Positions 8,190 to 15,621 of a stretch of 36,229 nucleotides of DNA are shown piece by piece. Positions within the stretch are counted from its first letter, which is position 1, and every line of letters starts with the position of its first letter. The notes beneath the pieces are model-generated. The model saw nothing but the letters and a program-made list of their open reading frames with translations, had not been told where the DNA came from and ran no database searches. Source of the stretch: a virus. The stretch lies in IMG/VR virus record IMGVR_UViG_3300045994_000199, positions 1-36,229 of that record. The stretch is one strand, 5' to 3'. Made by a program: the position numbers and the translations under genes.

Positions 8190-8693
8190 ATGAATTACTC
8201 ACCATCCACCATGCAAGTTGCAGGAGATATCATCCGTGGTCTTAAAACGGAAACCGCCGTATTCGCCAATGCTACCTATGTTGTGATCTCCCAGAAATCA
8301 CTATTTACTGTGTCGGGCCTGATTCGGCTTTTGTACCTCGGCATTGAAGCCATCACCGTATGGTCTGCGGATGCGACTACTATTAAATTTGGCTACGACC
8401 CCAGTGTTCCGGCTACTGGCGCAGTTGACATTTGTGCTGCTTCAGGTGCCTTGACTTCACTAGCTGTAGGAAAGCGAGTGGCAGTTCTTGGCGATGCATT
8501 GGCTACTGGTGCACTGGAAGCTGCTTCCCCTGGCATATCCCTCTTAACTAATCCAGTTGATATTGGTACTGCCAATGGGCTAGGCGTATTATACATCACC
8601 GGTGCTGCGGCTGCTCAGACAAGCGGAACTTCAAAAGTAACATGCTTGTGGGTGCCATTGTCAGACGGAGCCTACGTGGAGTCGCTGATTTAA
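8190..8693 (+). CDS. Putative virion structural protein
   Basis: This 167-residue protein has an ATG 6 bases after AAGGAG. The sequence is rich in Ala, Gly, Thr, Ser and Val with short strands (SLFTVSGLIRLLYLGI, TIKFGYDPS, TSKVTCLWVPLS), suggesting a compact beta sandwich. It lacks signal peptide, membrane helices and catalytic motifs. Its place between the capsid gene and a terminator-like hairpin suggests a minor capsid or head-surface protein. The final segment GAYVESLI may be an exposed tail. I do not recognise a named family. Confidence 0.6.
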   Translation: MNYSPSTMQVAGDIIRGLKTETAVFANATYVVISQKSLFTVSGLIRLLYLGIEAITVWSADATTIKFGYDPSVPATGAVDICAASGALTSLAVGKRVAVLGDALATGALEAASPGISLLTNPVDIGTANGLGVLYITGAAAAQTSGTSKVTCLWVPLSDGAYVESLI

Positions 8694-8710
8694 TTAACCT
8701 AACCCCTTCC

Positions 8711-8756
8711 AGGCGGGTGTCCGTTTTCCCTCCCCTTCGCGGCCCCGCCTTTTCTT
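8711..8756 (+). terminator. Terminator-like hairpin after the head gene block
   Basis: AGGCGGG (8711-8717) pairs perfectly with CCCGCCT (8744-8750) and is followed by TTTCTT. The 26-base loop is large for an intrinsic terminator, so efficiency is uncertain, but the position at the end of a gene block fits. Confidence 0.5.
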
Positions 8757-8769
8757 AGAGGACTGAATT

Positions 8770-9579
8770 ATGATAAGCAATATTAATCCATCACGATACC
8801 GGGTATCAAATAATTATCATTGGCTTGGTCAACCGGCGACTGCTGCAAATACTATTCCGGCATCGGCGGGCGTGGCGGTGTCAACCTCAGTAATTATGAG
8901 AGTCTATTTGCAAAACATTTCAGCCGGAACCGTGTCTATGTGTGTTGCTGGTTTATTCCCCGATTCCGCATGGACAGCAGGTCAATGGGTAGCGGTAGGA
9001 ACAACATTAACCGACGATACTACAGATGCTCAGGATGCAGGCACAAACGACTTCCCAATCAATACTACAACAATAAACGATGGTCATATAATCGGGTGTA
9101 CATATCCCTTCGGATTAGTTTCCTACGACATCACCACGGCTACCATTGGTGCGGCATTAGAAGGAATCATCGAATATTGGAATGGAGCGTGGATAGCTAT
9201 TTCCGCTGCTCAAATGCTTGTTGATATCCCCCGTGCTGCTGGTGTTCAGTGGGCATTGGGTGAATTAATCATCATGTTCAATCCTCCAATTGACTGGGCG
9301 GTAGGCGGGACAGGCACAGGAGTCAGCCAGACAAAATACAATTTACGTTATTCCTCAAGTGCAGCAGGGACTACAGCAGGACTTGCCAGACGTGTTTATG
9401 TTGGTATTCCACTTACTTCATGGAGAGGGATTACCACCTTATCTGAAGCACCTGTTCGTGAATACATGCCAAGTGGTCTTTCTATCCCCGATGGTGTGGT
9501 CAGGATTGGATGTGCTGCGAATTTAGCGGTGGGAACTGTCTCTACCGTTGTCGCATCTGAACTTGAGATTGTTTATTAA
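8770..9579 (+). CDS. Putative virion surface protein
   Basis: This 269-residue protein begins at ATG 8770 after AGAGGA. It is all-beta in appearance and rich in Thr, Ala, Gly and Ile, with isolated aromatic residues and no long helices. Segments such as VIMRVYLQNISAGTVS and LGELIIMFNPPID look like strands of a jelly-roll or carbohydrate-binding-like fold. It follows a terminator-like hairpin and precedes the lysis-type genes, so it may be expressed separately. A role as a head fibre or surface protein is inferred only from composition and context. No family is recognised. Confidence 0.55.
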   Translation: MISNINPSRYRVSNNYHWLGQPATAANTIPASAGVAVSTSVIMRVYLQNISAGTVSMCVAGLFPDSAWTAGQWVAVGTTLTDDTTDAQDAGTNDFPINTTTINDGHIIGCTYPFGLVSYDITTATIGAALEGIIEYWNGAWIAISAAQMLVDIPRAAGVQWALGELIIMFNPPIDWAVGGTGTGVSQTKYNLRYSSSAAGTTAGLARRVYVGIPLTSWRGITTLSEAPVREYMPSGLSIPDGVVRIGCAANLAVGTVSTVVASELEIVY

Positions 9580-9673
9580 ATTAAACTGATTAGGGTGATA
9601 ACCGGCACCATGAACTCAGGTGGGACGATACAATGATTTGAGTTAGGCCAATTAAATTGAGGAGGATTGCCAG

Positions 9674-10243
9674 ATGAGCGAGATACCCTGTGAACTCGTC
9701 ATAAAACATGAAGGCGTGTTAGGAATGATGGCTTCAGATGTTAGCCATATCCGGAAGAAGGTGGATAATGGATTATCTACAGAACTTAGCAAGGTATCGG
9801 GGGAATTGTACTCTGTTGAAAAAGCACTTGCTGATTTTATTGCCGCAACGGGCGTGAAAGATGAGAAAGAAAATACGGAACGTGTTTCTCGGCAAGCTAA
9901 GAACGATGCCGAGAATTGGTTTACACGGATAGTAACAGGAAGTGTAACCAAGATAATAGGGTACATTGTCATCTTCATTATTGCCAATTCATTTGTTAAT
10001 GGTGGAGTAGGATTATATTTAAAAGAGAGATATTCCCAGGAGACTGCTGGACAGCAACGGGGAATTATGCAGAAAACCACAGATATTCAATCTTTGTTGA
10101 GTGGTTATCATACACATGCGTTGGCTGATGGAAGAACTTTATTTCATACAGGTGATCCAAAGACTCCTGCTTATATATTCAATCCACTAATAAATTTATG
10201 GGAGAAGGCTCCTACAATGAGAACAGAGGATGGCAAGAGGTGA
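9674..10243 (+). CDS. Single-span membrane protein, lysis-region candidate
   Basis: This 189-residue protein starts at ATG 9674 after GAGGAGG. The N-terminal half (about 1-85) is polar and heptad-like. One hydrophobic helix follows (about 95-116, IIGYIVIFIIANSF). The C-terminal 70 residues are soluble and end in a Pro/Lys-rich tail. Being just upstream of the endolysin suggests involvement in lysis, for example a holin or pinholin-like partner, but one membrane span with large soluble parts is unusual for holins. It could equally be a membrane-anchored exclusion protein. The gap 9580-9673 holds no other gene. Confidence 0.55.
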   Translation: MSEIPCELVIKHEGVLGMMASDVSHIRKKVDNGLSTELSKVSGELYSVEKALADFIAATGVKDEKENTERVSRQAKNDAENWFTRIVTGSVTKIIGYIVIFIIANSFVNGGVGLYLKERYSQETAGQQRGIMQKTTDIQSLLSGYHTHALADGRTLFHTGDPKTPAYIFNPLINLWEKAPTMRTEDGKR

Positions 10244-10300
10244 AGTAATGATTACCCTTTTTACCATATGGGAAAAAAGGTCGGGGACGAGGTGAAGTAA

Positions 10301-10744
10301 ATGGATCTTAAAGAAATGATCCGCCGTCACGAGGGAAAACGGCTGAAACCGTACCTTTGCCCTGCGGGGAAACAGACAGTGGGATACGGGTACAACTTCG
10401 ATGACAATACCCTGCCGCCCGAAATCCTCTCATTCATGCACCTTTATGGGCGGATAACCGAGGAGATGGCAGAGGAACTGCTTGATCGGTCTATTGAGTC
10501 TGCAACGTGGCAGTGCCGCGACCTGTACCCCGGTTTCGACGGGTACCCAGAGGCGCGGCGGTTTGCTCTCGTGGATTTTGTCCTGAACATTGGGGCAGGT
10601 GGTGCCAGGAAGTTTAAGAAGATGCTGTCGGCCATTAAAGAGGGGAACTGGCAGAAGGCGGCTGACAAGATGGCTGACTCTCTCTGGTTTCGACAAGTTG
10701 GTGAACGTGGTTCCGAAATTGTGGGGATGGTGAGGGTAGGATAA
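10301..10744 (+). CDS. Endolysin, T4-type lysozyme (GH24)
   Basis: This 147-residue protein hydrolyses the beta-1,4 bond between N-acetylmuramic acid and N-acetylglucosamine in peptidoglycan at the end of infection. The catalytic triad falls at T4 numbering: Glu11 (RRHEGKRL), Cys20 (YLCPAG) where T4 has Asp20, and Thr26 (QTVGYGY). Cys in the second position is a known E-C-T variant. No signal or signal-anchor segment precedes the domain, so export needs a holin. A helical C-terminal lobe with SLWFRQVGERGSEIVGMVR completes the family length. The start after GAGGTGAAGTAA is supported by spacing and by Glu11 alignment. Confidence 0.92.
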   Translation: MDLKEMIRRHEGKRLKPYLCPAGKQTVGYGYNFDDNTLPPEILSFMHLYGRITEEMAEELLDRSIESATWQCRDLYPGFDGYPEARRFALVDFVLNIGAGGARKFKKMLSAIKEGNWQKAADKMADSLWFRQVGERGSEIVGMVRVG

Positions 10745-10755
10745 GGAGGTGTGCT

Positions 10756-10947
10756 ATGAAGAAGTGGCTATCAAATAATAAGGGAATTAGCGCAATCGGT
10801 TTGATCCTCGTTGTCGTTCTGTTGGTCATGCTCTTTGGTTCTTATCCTGGATACAGTTATTCTCATAACTGGGGATACGCTCCTTTTGGCGGCTTTGGCC
10901 TGATTTTGGTTATCCTTGTGGTGCTTTTGCTTGTTGGAGCGATATAG
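10756..10947 (+). CDS. DUF3309-like two-helix membrane protein, candidate holin
   Basis: This 63-residue protein has two hydrophobic helices, about 10-30 (ISAIGLILVVVLLVMLFG) and 43-63 (GFGLILVILVVLLLVGAI), joined by a Tyr/Trp/Gly-rich linker with HNWGYAPFGGFG. The linker and second helix match the pattern of DUF3309 proteins, small membrane proteins of unknown function best known from proteobacteria. The gene follows the endolysin by 11 bases with a perfect AAGGAGGT ribosome site. Size, topology and position would suit a class II holin, but the DUF3309 resemblance may mean a host-derived membrane protein instead. Confidence 0.65.
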   Translation: MKKWLSNNKGISAIGLILVVVLLVMLFGSYPGYSYSHNWGYAPFGGFGLILVILVVLLLVGAI

Positions 10948-10955
10948 GGGGGAAT

Positions 10956-11177
10956 ATGAAGCGATTACTTTTAATAGTTCTGCTGCTTACCGGATGCGCC
11001 ACGGCCACCTTTGAAAAGAAGCCAGACGGCACTGTGACGGTATCCTACACCCGATTCCTGACGACCTCTACGGAGCTTACCGCGTCCGTAGGTGATGCGA
11101 AAGTTACGAGCAAGGGGCAGGGGATCGATGCGGTGACGTTATCCAACATACTCACGGCGGCAGGGGCGGGGAAATGA
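10956..11177 (+). CDS. Small lipoprotein, possible spanin-type partner
   Basis: This 73-residue protein has a classic lipoprotein signal peptide: MKR, then a hydrophobic stretch, then the lipobox LLTGC with modified Cys14. The mature part (about 60 residues) is polar with GTVTVSYTRFL, and no membrane helix follows. It begins 9 bases after the DUF3309-like gene, after AGGGGGG. Outer-membrane lipoproteins beside endolysins are often o-spanins (Rz1-like), but these are usually proline-rich and paired with an i-spanin, and neither is evident here. The role is therefore open. Its stop overlaps the next start (ATGA at 11174). Confidence 0.6.
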   Translation: MKRLLLIVLLLTGCATATFEKKPDGTVTVSYTRFLTTSTELTASVGDAKVTSKGQGIDAVTLSNILTAAGAGK

Positions 11178-11341
11178 CACGAAGGGCGCGAACAAGGAAA
11201 AACACAGTCTTGTCTAAAGATGATGACTTTGTTGATGTTAATGCAGGTAGACACGAAATCCAAGCATTGAATATGCAGTTACGCAAGGCAAATTGGAATC
11301 TTTACCTTCTCGAAAGAGGATTGATTCCCTCTAAATATTAA
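11174..11341 (+). CDS. Small basic hypothetical protein
   Basis: This 55-residue ORF overlaps the lipoprotein stop by four bases (ATGA), a sign of translational coupling. The first ten residues are strongly basic (MTRRARTRKN), the middle is acidic (KDDDFVDV), and the last 25 form a likely amphipathic helix ending LLERGLIPSKY. No motif identifies a function. Confidence 0.5.
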   Translation: MTRRARTRKNTVLSKDDDFVDVNAGRHEIQALNMQLRKANWNLYLLERGLIPSKY

Positions 11342-11357
11342 GGGCAGGAGCCACGAA

Positions 11358-11987
11358 ATGACTCGAATCCTTTCAGAATTTGAAACCCGTCACCTGGACA
11401 ATGACAGATTTGTTCAAATGACGGCGCCGTTCCGCTTCGAGAGTGACGAGCTGGCGAAAGCTGGATTGAAAGCAAGGGTAACTATCCCCGCAGGCTTTGT
11501 GATGGATGGCGAATCAGTTCCGATAGTCAGGGGAAGGAATGTCAGGGGTGGGGCGGTTCATGATTATCTTTCCTGCTATGATTCTGATCCTGTCTGTCTC
11601 ACTCAATCCCTCGCCGCCAATGTGTACCTAGAAATCAATGCTTACTGCGACGATATCGACGCCGGGAGGAGTTATTACGCTCATGCAAAGGACTTCACCC
11701 GCCGATGGGCAAAGTGGTCTGTGGTTTATGTCTGGCCTGGGTTCTTCCATAAGCGGTCTGTTAAGGCAACCTGCAAGGAACTATACGGATTTGATGGGGA
11801 TAGGTACGTTACCGTTGAGAAGCTGGATGCGGCAATCGTCCAGAGCGAACAGGCTACGGATGCAATCAAAGATGTACCGGCAGGGGTAGAAGGTAAGCCG
11901 GAAATGGTTGAGGCAAGCCAGAAGGTCACCAGTGACCTCAGGGATACCAAGGCGGGCGTGATCGAGAAGGCGGGGGATAAGAAATGA
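11358..11987 (+). CDS. DUF1353 family phage protein
   Basis: This 209-residue protein has a DUF1353-type core in about residues 1-110: RFVQMTAPFRFES, then TIPAGFVMDGESVPI, GGAVHDYLSCY and later AANVYLEINAYCDD. DUF1353 proteins are common in tailed phages, often near lysis or tail genes, and their role is not established. The conserved His-Asp of the VHDYL segment is present. A further region to about 140 contains aromatic residues (VVYVWPGFFHK), and the last 70 residues are charged, Ala/Lys/Asp-rich and probably extended. The ATG is about 9 bases after GGGCAGGAG. Its stop overlaps the start of a tiny basic ORF. Confidence 0.75.
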   Translation: MTRILSEFETRHLDNDRFVQMTAPFRFESDELAKAGLKARVTIPAGFVMDGESVPIVRGRNVRGGAVHDYLSCYDSDPVCLTQSLAANVYLEINAYCDDIDAGRSYYAHAKDFTRRWAKWSVVYVWPGFFHKRSVKATCKELYGFDGDRYVTVEKLDAAIVQSEQATDAIKDVPAGVEGKPEMVEASQKVTSDLRDTKAGVIEKAGDKK

Positions 11988-12064
11988 AAACAGGTAGGGT
12001 CAACCAAATCGCAAATGATAAGAAATTAAAGAAGCAGAAGGCTAAAGGTAAGAAGAAAAAGTAA
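11984..12064 (+). CDS. Tiny lysine-rich peptide
   Basis: This 26-residue ORF overlaps the DUF1353 stop (ATGA). Its C-terminal half is almost all Lys with Gln, Ala and Gly (KKLKKQKAKGKKKK), so it would bind nucleic acid or acidic surfaces if made. Overlapping stop-start organisation matches other coupled genes here, but the length is short enough for chance. Confidence 0.35.
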   Translation: MKTGRVNQIANDKKLKKQKAKGKKKK

Positions 12065-12080
12065 GATTAAATTTACGGAT

Positions 12081-12266
12081 ACCCGCCCACCTCTCTCGGA
12101 ACATTTAATGCCGCGCCAGGAGGCAAATAAAGATGATGTGCAAATGGCGGGTTCTTAAAATAAATAGATGAAAAATCTATAAGAATAGTGTAGATGTAAG
12201 GTGAAAAGAGACTGTAGTGGCGGCGGACGCCAAAGGCGGCATGACGCGCCGACACGTAAGGAACGT
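12081..12266 (+). ncRNA. Possible structured RNA or long 5' leader
   Basis: The 250-base gap between 12064 and 12321 holds no convincing gene but is unusually rich in GC-rich complementary segments. Local hairpins, each with a 5-base loop: 12164-12180 (6 bp), 12218-12232 (TGGCG/CGCCA), 12254-12266 (ACGT/ACGT). Longer pairings: 12081-12087 with 12146-12152, and 12108-12114 with 12236-12242, 7 bp each; these two cross, so both could form only as a pseudoknot. No known riboswitch or ribozyme class was recognised. It may be a leader of the structural gene downstream or a free RNA. Confidence 0.35.
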
Positions 12267-12320
12267 AAGTAATGGAAACTTCAACTATAACCAACAAGAA
12301 GTAATTAACGGAGGTGTATG

Positions 12321-12830
12321 ATGCCAAGAACTAAAAAAGTAGAAAGTGCCCATCCCACAGTGAGTGTCGGAATGCATGGAATGTTCAGGATAAACATTGT
12401 AGAAGATGGGGAAGTTGTGGGAGATAGTGGGTACAAGCATAACCTGATTACCTCGATGGGCATAACTGAATATATGACCTATGTATTCGCATCTTCAGCA
12501 GGGTCGCAGGTAATCAATTTGGCGGCATTGGGGTCAGCCTCATTAGTCGCATCTAATGCTACGATCCTCCCCGGCTCGCTTGCCACTACATTGCATAAGA
12601 CGGTATCTAAAACCTACATTACTCGTGCAGCGTCAACCGATGGGGATACAGCTCGATATTTGGCGACTTGGGTGTCTGGAACATCCACTGCACTCATTTC
12701 CAATGTTGGATTGTACGGTGTTGCGACTGACCATATATTCTGCGGCGGGACTTATGCGTCAAGTTCAATTGCGAGTAACCAAGCGGTCAACCTGACGTAT
12801 GACGTAATTTTTTTAGCGTCAACTTCTTAA
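12321..12830 (+). CDS. Putative tail-associated structural protein
   Basis: This protein of about 169 residues shows no enzymatic motif. It contains GMFRINIVEDGEVVGDSGYK then HNLITSMGITEYM, a layout (short beta strand, G-x-HN turn, then a helix) seen in phage minor structural proteins, followed by Ser/Thr/Ala-rich beta strands to the end. Two ATGs are adjacent (12318 and 12321); the second is better spaced from GGAGG (12310-12314). Its long structured leader and a perfect inverted repeat downstream suggest a separate expression unit. A neck, fibre or surface role is inferred only. Confidence 0.55.
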   Translation: MPRTKKVESAHPTVSVGMHGMFRINIVEDGEVVGDSGYKHNLITSMGITEYMTYVFASSAGSQVINLAALGSASLVASNATILPGSLATTLHKTVSKTYITRAASTDGDTARYLATWVSGTSTALISNVGLYGVATDHIFCGGTYASSSIASNQAVNLTYDVIFLASTS

Positions 12831-12835
12831 TAATT

Positions 12836-12860
12836 TCAAGTAGTTATAAATACTACTTGA
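12836..12860 (+). repeat. Perfect 9-bp inverted repeat
   Basis: TCAAGTAGT and ACTACTTGA flank the loop TATAAAT, just after the 12830 stop and before the HNH gene. It is not followed by a T run, so it could be an operator, an inefficient terminator or a nuclease target-like palindrome. Confidence 0.55.
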
Positions 12861-12913
12861 CTTTGTTGCATTATAGAGATAGACTTTCTGAAAATAATTT
12901 AGGAGGTCTATAT

Positions 12914-13456
12914 ATGGTAACAACAGTTAAAAAAGTGATAGATGGCAAACAGGTAGCAAAATTGTATGAAACAATGTCAATGACAGCGGTTGCACATGAA
13001 TTGAGAATAAATAGGAATTCTATTCCGGCAATTTTGCGAAAGAATGGGATTCGTATTAGACCAAGAAAAGAGTGGGTTGGCGAATTAGCAAGCCATTGGC
13101 AAGGGGGACAATGTAAGGGAGGAGGCGGAGGAAATTATACTATGCTTCAACGTCCTAATCATCCCTATGCAAGCAATCATGGTTATGTTATGGAACATCG
13201 TCTTGTGATGGAAGAAAAATTAGGACGATATTTGGAACCAAAAGAAATTGTTCATCACATCAATGGTGATCCAAAAGACAATCGTATAGAGAACCTTGAA
13301 GTGATTTCTCGTTCCTTACATGTCCACAACCACTTTGCTAAGGGCAAGAATGTTATGAGATTAGAAGAAGAAAATAGAGTTTTAAAAGAATCTGTACATT
13401 CATTTGAAGCGCGGATACAAAAACTTGAATTAGAAGTTAGCCAATTAAACCATTAA
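12914..13456 (+). CDS. Free-standing HNH homing endonuclease
   Basis: This 180-residue protein starts at ATG 12914 after TAGGAGG; an upstream in-frame start at 12857 has no ribosome site. Residues 12-48 resemble a small helix-turn-helix (QVAKLYE, AVAHELRINRNSIPAILRKN). A glycine-rich linker follows, then the HNH core typical of phage homing nucleases: RPNHPYASNHGYVMEHRLVM, EKLGRYL, IVHHINGDPKDNRIENL, and HVHNH. The tail from about 145 is a coiled coil. Such genes insert between phage genes and spread by cutting unmodified relatives. The nearest flanking genes look intact, so no intron is implied. It is more AT-rich than its neighbours, consistent with transfer. Confidence 0.88.
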   Translation: MVTTVKKVIDGKQVAKLYETMSMTAVAHELRINRNSIPAILRKNGIRIRPRKEWVGELASHWQGGQCKGGGGGNYTMLQRPNHPYASNHGYVMEHRLVMEEKLGRYLEPKEIVHHINGDPKDNRIENLEVISRSLHVHNHFAKGKNVMRLEEENRVLKESVHSFEARIQKLELEVSQLNH

Positions 13457-13469
13457 AGAAAGGGAGTTT

Positions 13470-13694
13470 ATGACATCAGAGCAATGGTTAGACAAGATTA
13501 GACAGGCCGAAGGTGAGGATGCGGAGATAATCATTGGTATCCACAAGAATGATAATATCGACCTGTCTGTTCATTGTAAAATTGAAACGATGGTTGAGTT
13601 TGTCAAAGAGATGGGTGCTATGGTTAAGGATGCTCAACCAGATCCCCTTTACTCTGGACAGCGGCCAGCATTGGTAGAAGGGCGGTCGAACTAA
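13470..13694 (+). CDS. Small acidic hypothetical protein
   Basis: This 74-residue protein starts at ATG 13470 after AAAGGGAG. The first 55 residues alternate charged helix and strands (QWLDKIRQAEGEDAEIIIGI, then HCKIETMVEFVKEM), and the end is Pro/Gly/Ser-rich. No motif is recognised. Its last base overlaps the first base of the methyltransferase start at 13694, implying coupled translation. Confidence 0.55.
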   Translation: MTSEQWLDKIRQAEGEDAEIIIGIHKNDNIDLSVHCKIETMVEFVKEMGAMVKDAQPDPLYSGQRPALVEGRSN

Positions 13695-14815
13695 TGGCGG
13701 TTAAGAAATTAAAGTCCGGAATCCTGCTTGACGTTGGCGCACGAGACAGGAAGGAATCAAACTTCACTGGGATTGATTATCGTCATCGCGAGGGAGTGGA
13801 CATAGTTCATGACCTCGAATCCTTCCCATATCCCTTTGCCGACGATTCTTGTTTGACGATCAAGGCCGCCCATGTTATCGAGCATATCAAGCCGTGGCTA
13901 ACCTTTGACTGGTTTAATGAGATGTGGAGACTACTTACTCCCGGTGGTCAGTTAGTAGTATCCGCTCCTTTTGCCAATAGCCAGGGGTTTTTTAGCGATC
14001 CCACCCATATCACCTACATCAACGAGGCGACCTTTCAGCACCTTGATCCTACCTACCCCATGTATAAGCAGTATGAACCTAAACCATGGAAGATTGAATA
14101 TGCTTCATGGCAGTGGGGTGGGAACATAGAGGCGATATTACGGAAACGAGACATCACAGTAATTGTTAATATCGACTTGGCACAAAAGGCAATGCTGATC
14201 GGTGCATTGCAGAAACCTGTAGAGTTATCCGCCTTCATTGAGTTCATCCGAGGGCTTGAATTAAAAACAGTTGTTGAAATAGGAACGGCTCGTGGTGGGG
14301 TGTTTTATGTTCTTTGCCAGTTAGCTTCTGCCGCCGCTAAATTACTTAGCATTGACCTTCCTGGTGGTGAGTTTGGTGGGGGGTATATGATTGAGGATCA
14401 AAAAAGGTTCCGATCATTTGCAAAAGGGAAACAGAAGCTTTATTTTTTAAGATTTGATTCCCACAAGCTATCTACTTTGAATCGTGTTAAACAGGATTTG
14501 AATGGGGATAAAATAGACCTCCTCTTTATAGACGGTGATCACACTTATGAAGGCGTAAAGGCTGATTTCGACATGTATTCACCTTTAGTTCGTAATGGTG
14601 GTCTGATTGCCTTCCATGACATTTGTTTTCATCCTGCTCATCCAACTTGCAAAGTAGACCAGTTATGGGCTGAACTCAAATCTCAATACGAACACTGGGA
14701 GTTCATTGATCCACGGGATATCAGTTGGGGCGGAATTGGCGTGATTAGAAAGAAATTAGACACTCCCCCTAAAGCAAAAGGGTTGACAATTGCTCGTGGG
14801 AAGGGTGGTGCCTAA
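13694..14815 (+). CDS. Two-domain SAM-dependent methyltransferase
   Basis: This 373-residue protein joins two class I methyltransferase-like domains. Domain 1 (about 8-150) has LLDVGARDRK as a weak SAM-binding motif I, IVHDLESFPYPFADDS, HVIEHI and a WRLLTPGGQLVVSAP motif, as in Methyltransf_11. Domain 2 (about 172-365) has VVEIGTARGG (193-202), LLFIDGDHTYEG and GGLIAFHDI, as in Methyltransf_24 and cephalosporin hydroxylase-like proteins, which often modify sugars. It overlaps the adjacent glycosyltransferase by one base (14815). Together they probably modify a glycan, either on the virion or on the host surface. The substrate cannot be told from sequence. Confidence 0.8.
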   Translation: MAVKKLKSGILLDVGARDRKESNFTGIDYRHREGVDIVHDLESFPYPFADDSCLTIKAAHVIEHIKPWLTFDWFNEMWRLLTPGGQLVVSAPFANSQGFFSDPTHITYINEATFQHLDPTYPMYKQYEPKPWKIEYASWQWGGNIEAILRKRDITVIVNIDLAQKAMLIGALQKPVELSAFIEFIRGLELKTVVEIGTARGGVFYVLCQLASAAAKLLSIDLPGGEFGGGYMIEDQKRFRSFAKGKQKLYFLRFDSHKLSTLNRVKQDLNGDKIDLLFIDGDHTYEGVKADFDMYSPLVRNGGLIAFHDICFHPAHPTCKVDQLWAELKSQYEHWEFIDPRDISWGGIGVIRKKLDTPPKAKGLTIARGKGGA

Positions 14816-15621
14816 TGAAACTCCTAAAGCGTAATTCAACGATAGTCAATGCCCAGGTTAAATATGGCAAGAGACTTTTAATCTCCGTTCCTCTTACCGG
14901 TCTTGTTCGTGCTGAATGGATGCTCTCACGCTATGGTCAAGGTATCCCTACAAACTGGTCTCAGGTAGAAATAATCCAGTGGATGGATCAGTATTCTCCA
15001 ATGGGATTCCTTGTTGCTGATGCCCGGAATTCAGCAGTTGATGCATTTATTAAAGGGGACTTCGAATGGCTCCTGTTCCTCGATCACGATGTAATTCTTC
15101 CTTATGATACCTTTAGCCGTCTTAATACTTGGATGATGAAGGGGACAGTACCCGTTCTTGGTGGGTTATACTTCACTAAAGGTGTTCCAGCAGAGCCCCT
15201 AATGTACCGTGAATATGGATCATCCTACTTCATGGACTGGAAGATGGGAGACTTGGTTTGGTTACAGGCAATGGGGCTTGGTTGCAACCTTATCCATCGT
15301 TCGATTCTTGAGGTGATTTACAAGGATTCTGAAGAATATAAGATGGGAACGCAAACAGTCCGGCGGATATTCGAGACTCCCAGCCGGACCTATTATGATT
15401 CCGAAAAGAATGAGTGGAAAACCGAAGGCGGGACAGAGGATATCTTTTTCTATAATCGCTTGAAGAAAGAGAAGATTTACGAACGTGCTGGGTGGCCGGA
15501 TATCCAGAAAAAGAAGTGGTCGGTACTCTGTGACACTAATATCTTCTGCCGTCACATTGCGATGGATGGTCAACAATACCCGATTGCCGGTGAAGAATTG
15601 CAGTACGCGAAGGTGAAATAA
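14815..15621 (+). CDS. GT-A glycosyltransferase-like protein
   Basis: This 268-residue protein looks like a family 2-type (GT-A) nucleotide-sugar transferase. The N-terminal Rossmann-like half carries LLISVPLTG (21-29), LVADARNSAVDAF, and the DxD-type motif LLFLDHDV with Asp90 and Asp92, which would bind the metal and sugar nucleotide. The C-terminal half shows GGLYFTKG, GLGCNLIHRSI (an acceptor-side motif common in phage versions) and GTEDIFFYNRL with a likely acidic base. It overlaps the double methyltransferase and abuts a tail-fibre-like gene with a zero-base gap. A role in decorating virion proteins or host surface glycans is inferred. No membrane segments are visible. Confidence 0.78.
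   Translation: MKLLKRNSTIVNAQVKYGKRLLISVPLTGLVRAEWMLSRYGQGIPTNWSQVEIIQWMDQYSPMGFLVADARNSAVDAFIKGDFEWLLFLDHDVILPYDTFSRLNTWMMKGTVPVLGGLYFTKGVPAEPLMYREYGSSYFMDWKMGDLVWLQAMGLGCNLIHRSILEVIYKDSEEYKMGTQTVRRIFETPSRTYYDSEKNEWKTEGGTEDIFFYNRLKKEKIYERAGWPDIQKKKWSVLCDTNIFCRHIAMDGQQYPIAGEELQYAKVK

Noticed and set aside
10248-10295. 15-residue ORF before the endolysin, with duplicated GAGGTGAAGTAA at both ends
   Set aside because: The duplication suggests a short tandem copy of the ribosome region, but the ORF is too short to support as a gene.
12320-13470. Group I intron carrying the HNH gene
   Set aside because: The flanking genes look complete and separate, and no conserved intron core was recognised; the HNH gene appears free-standing.
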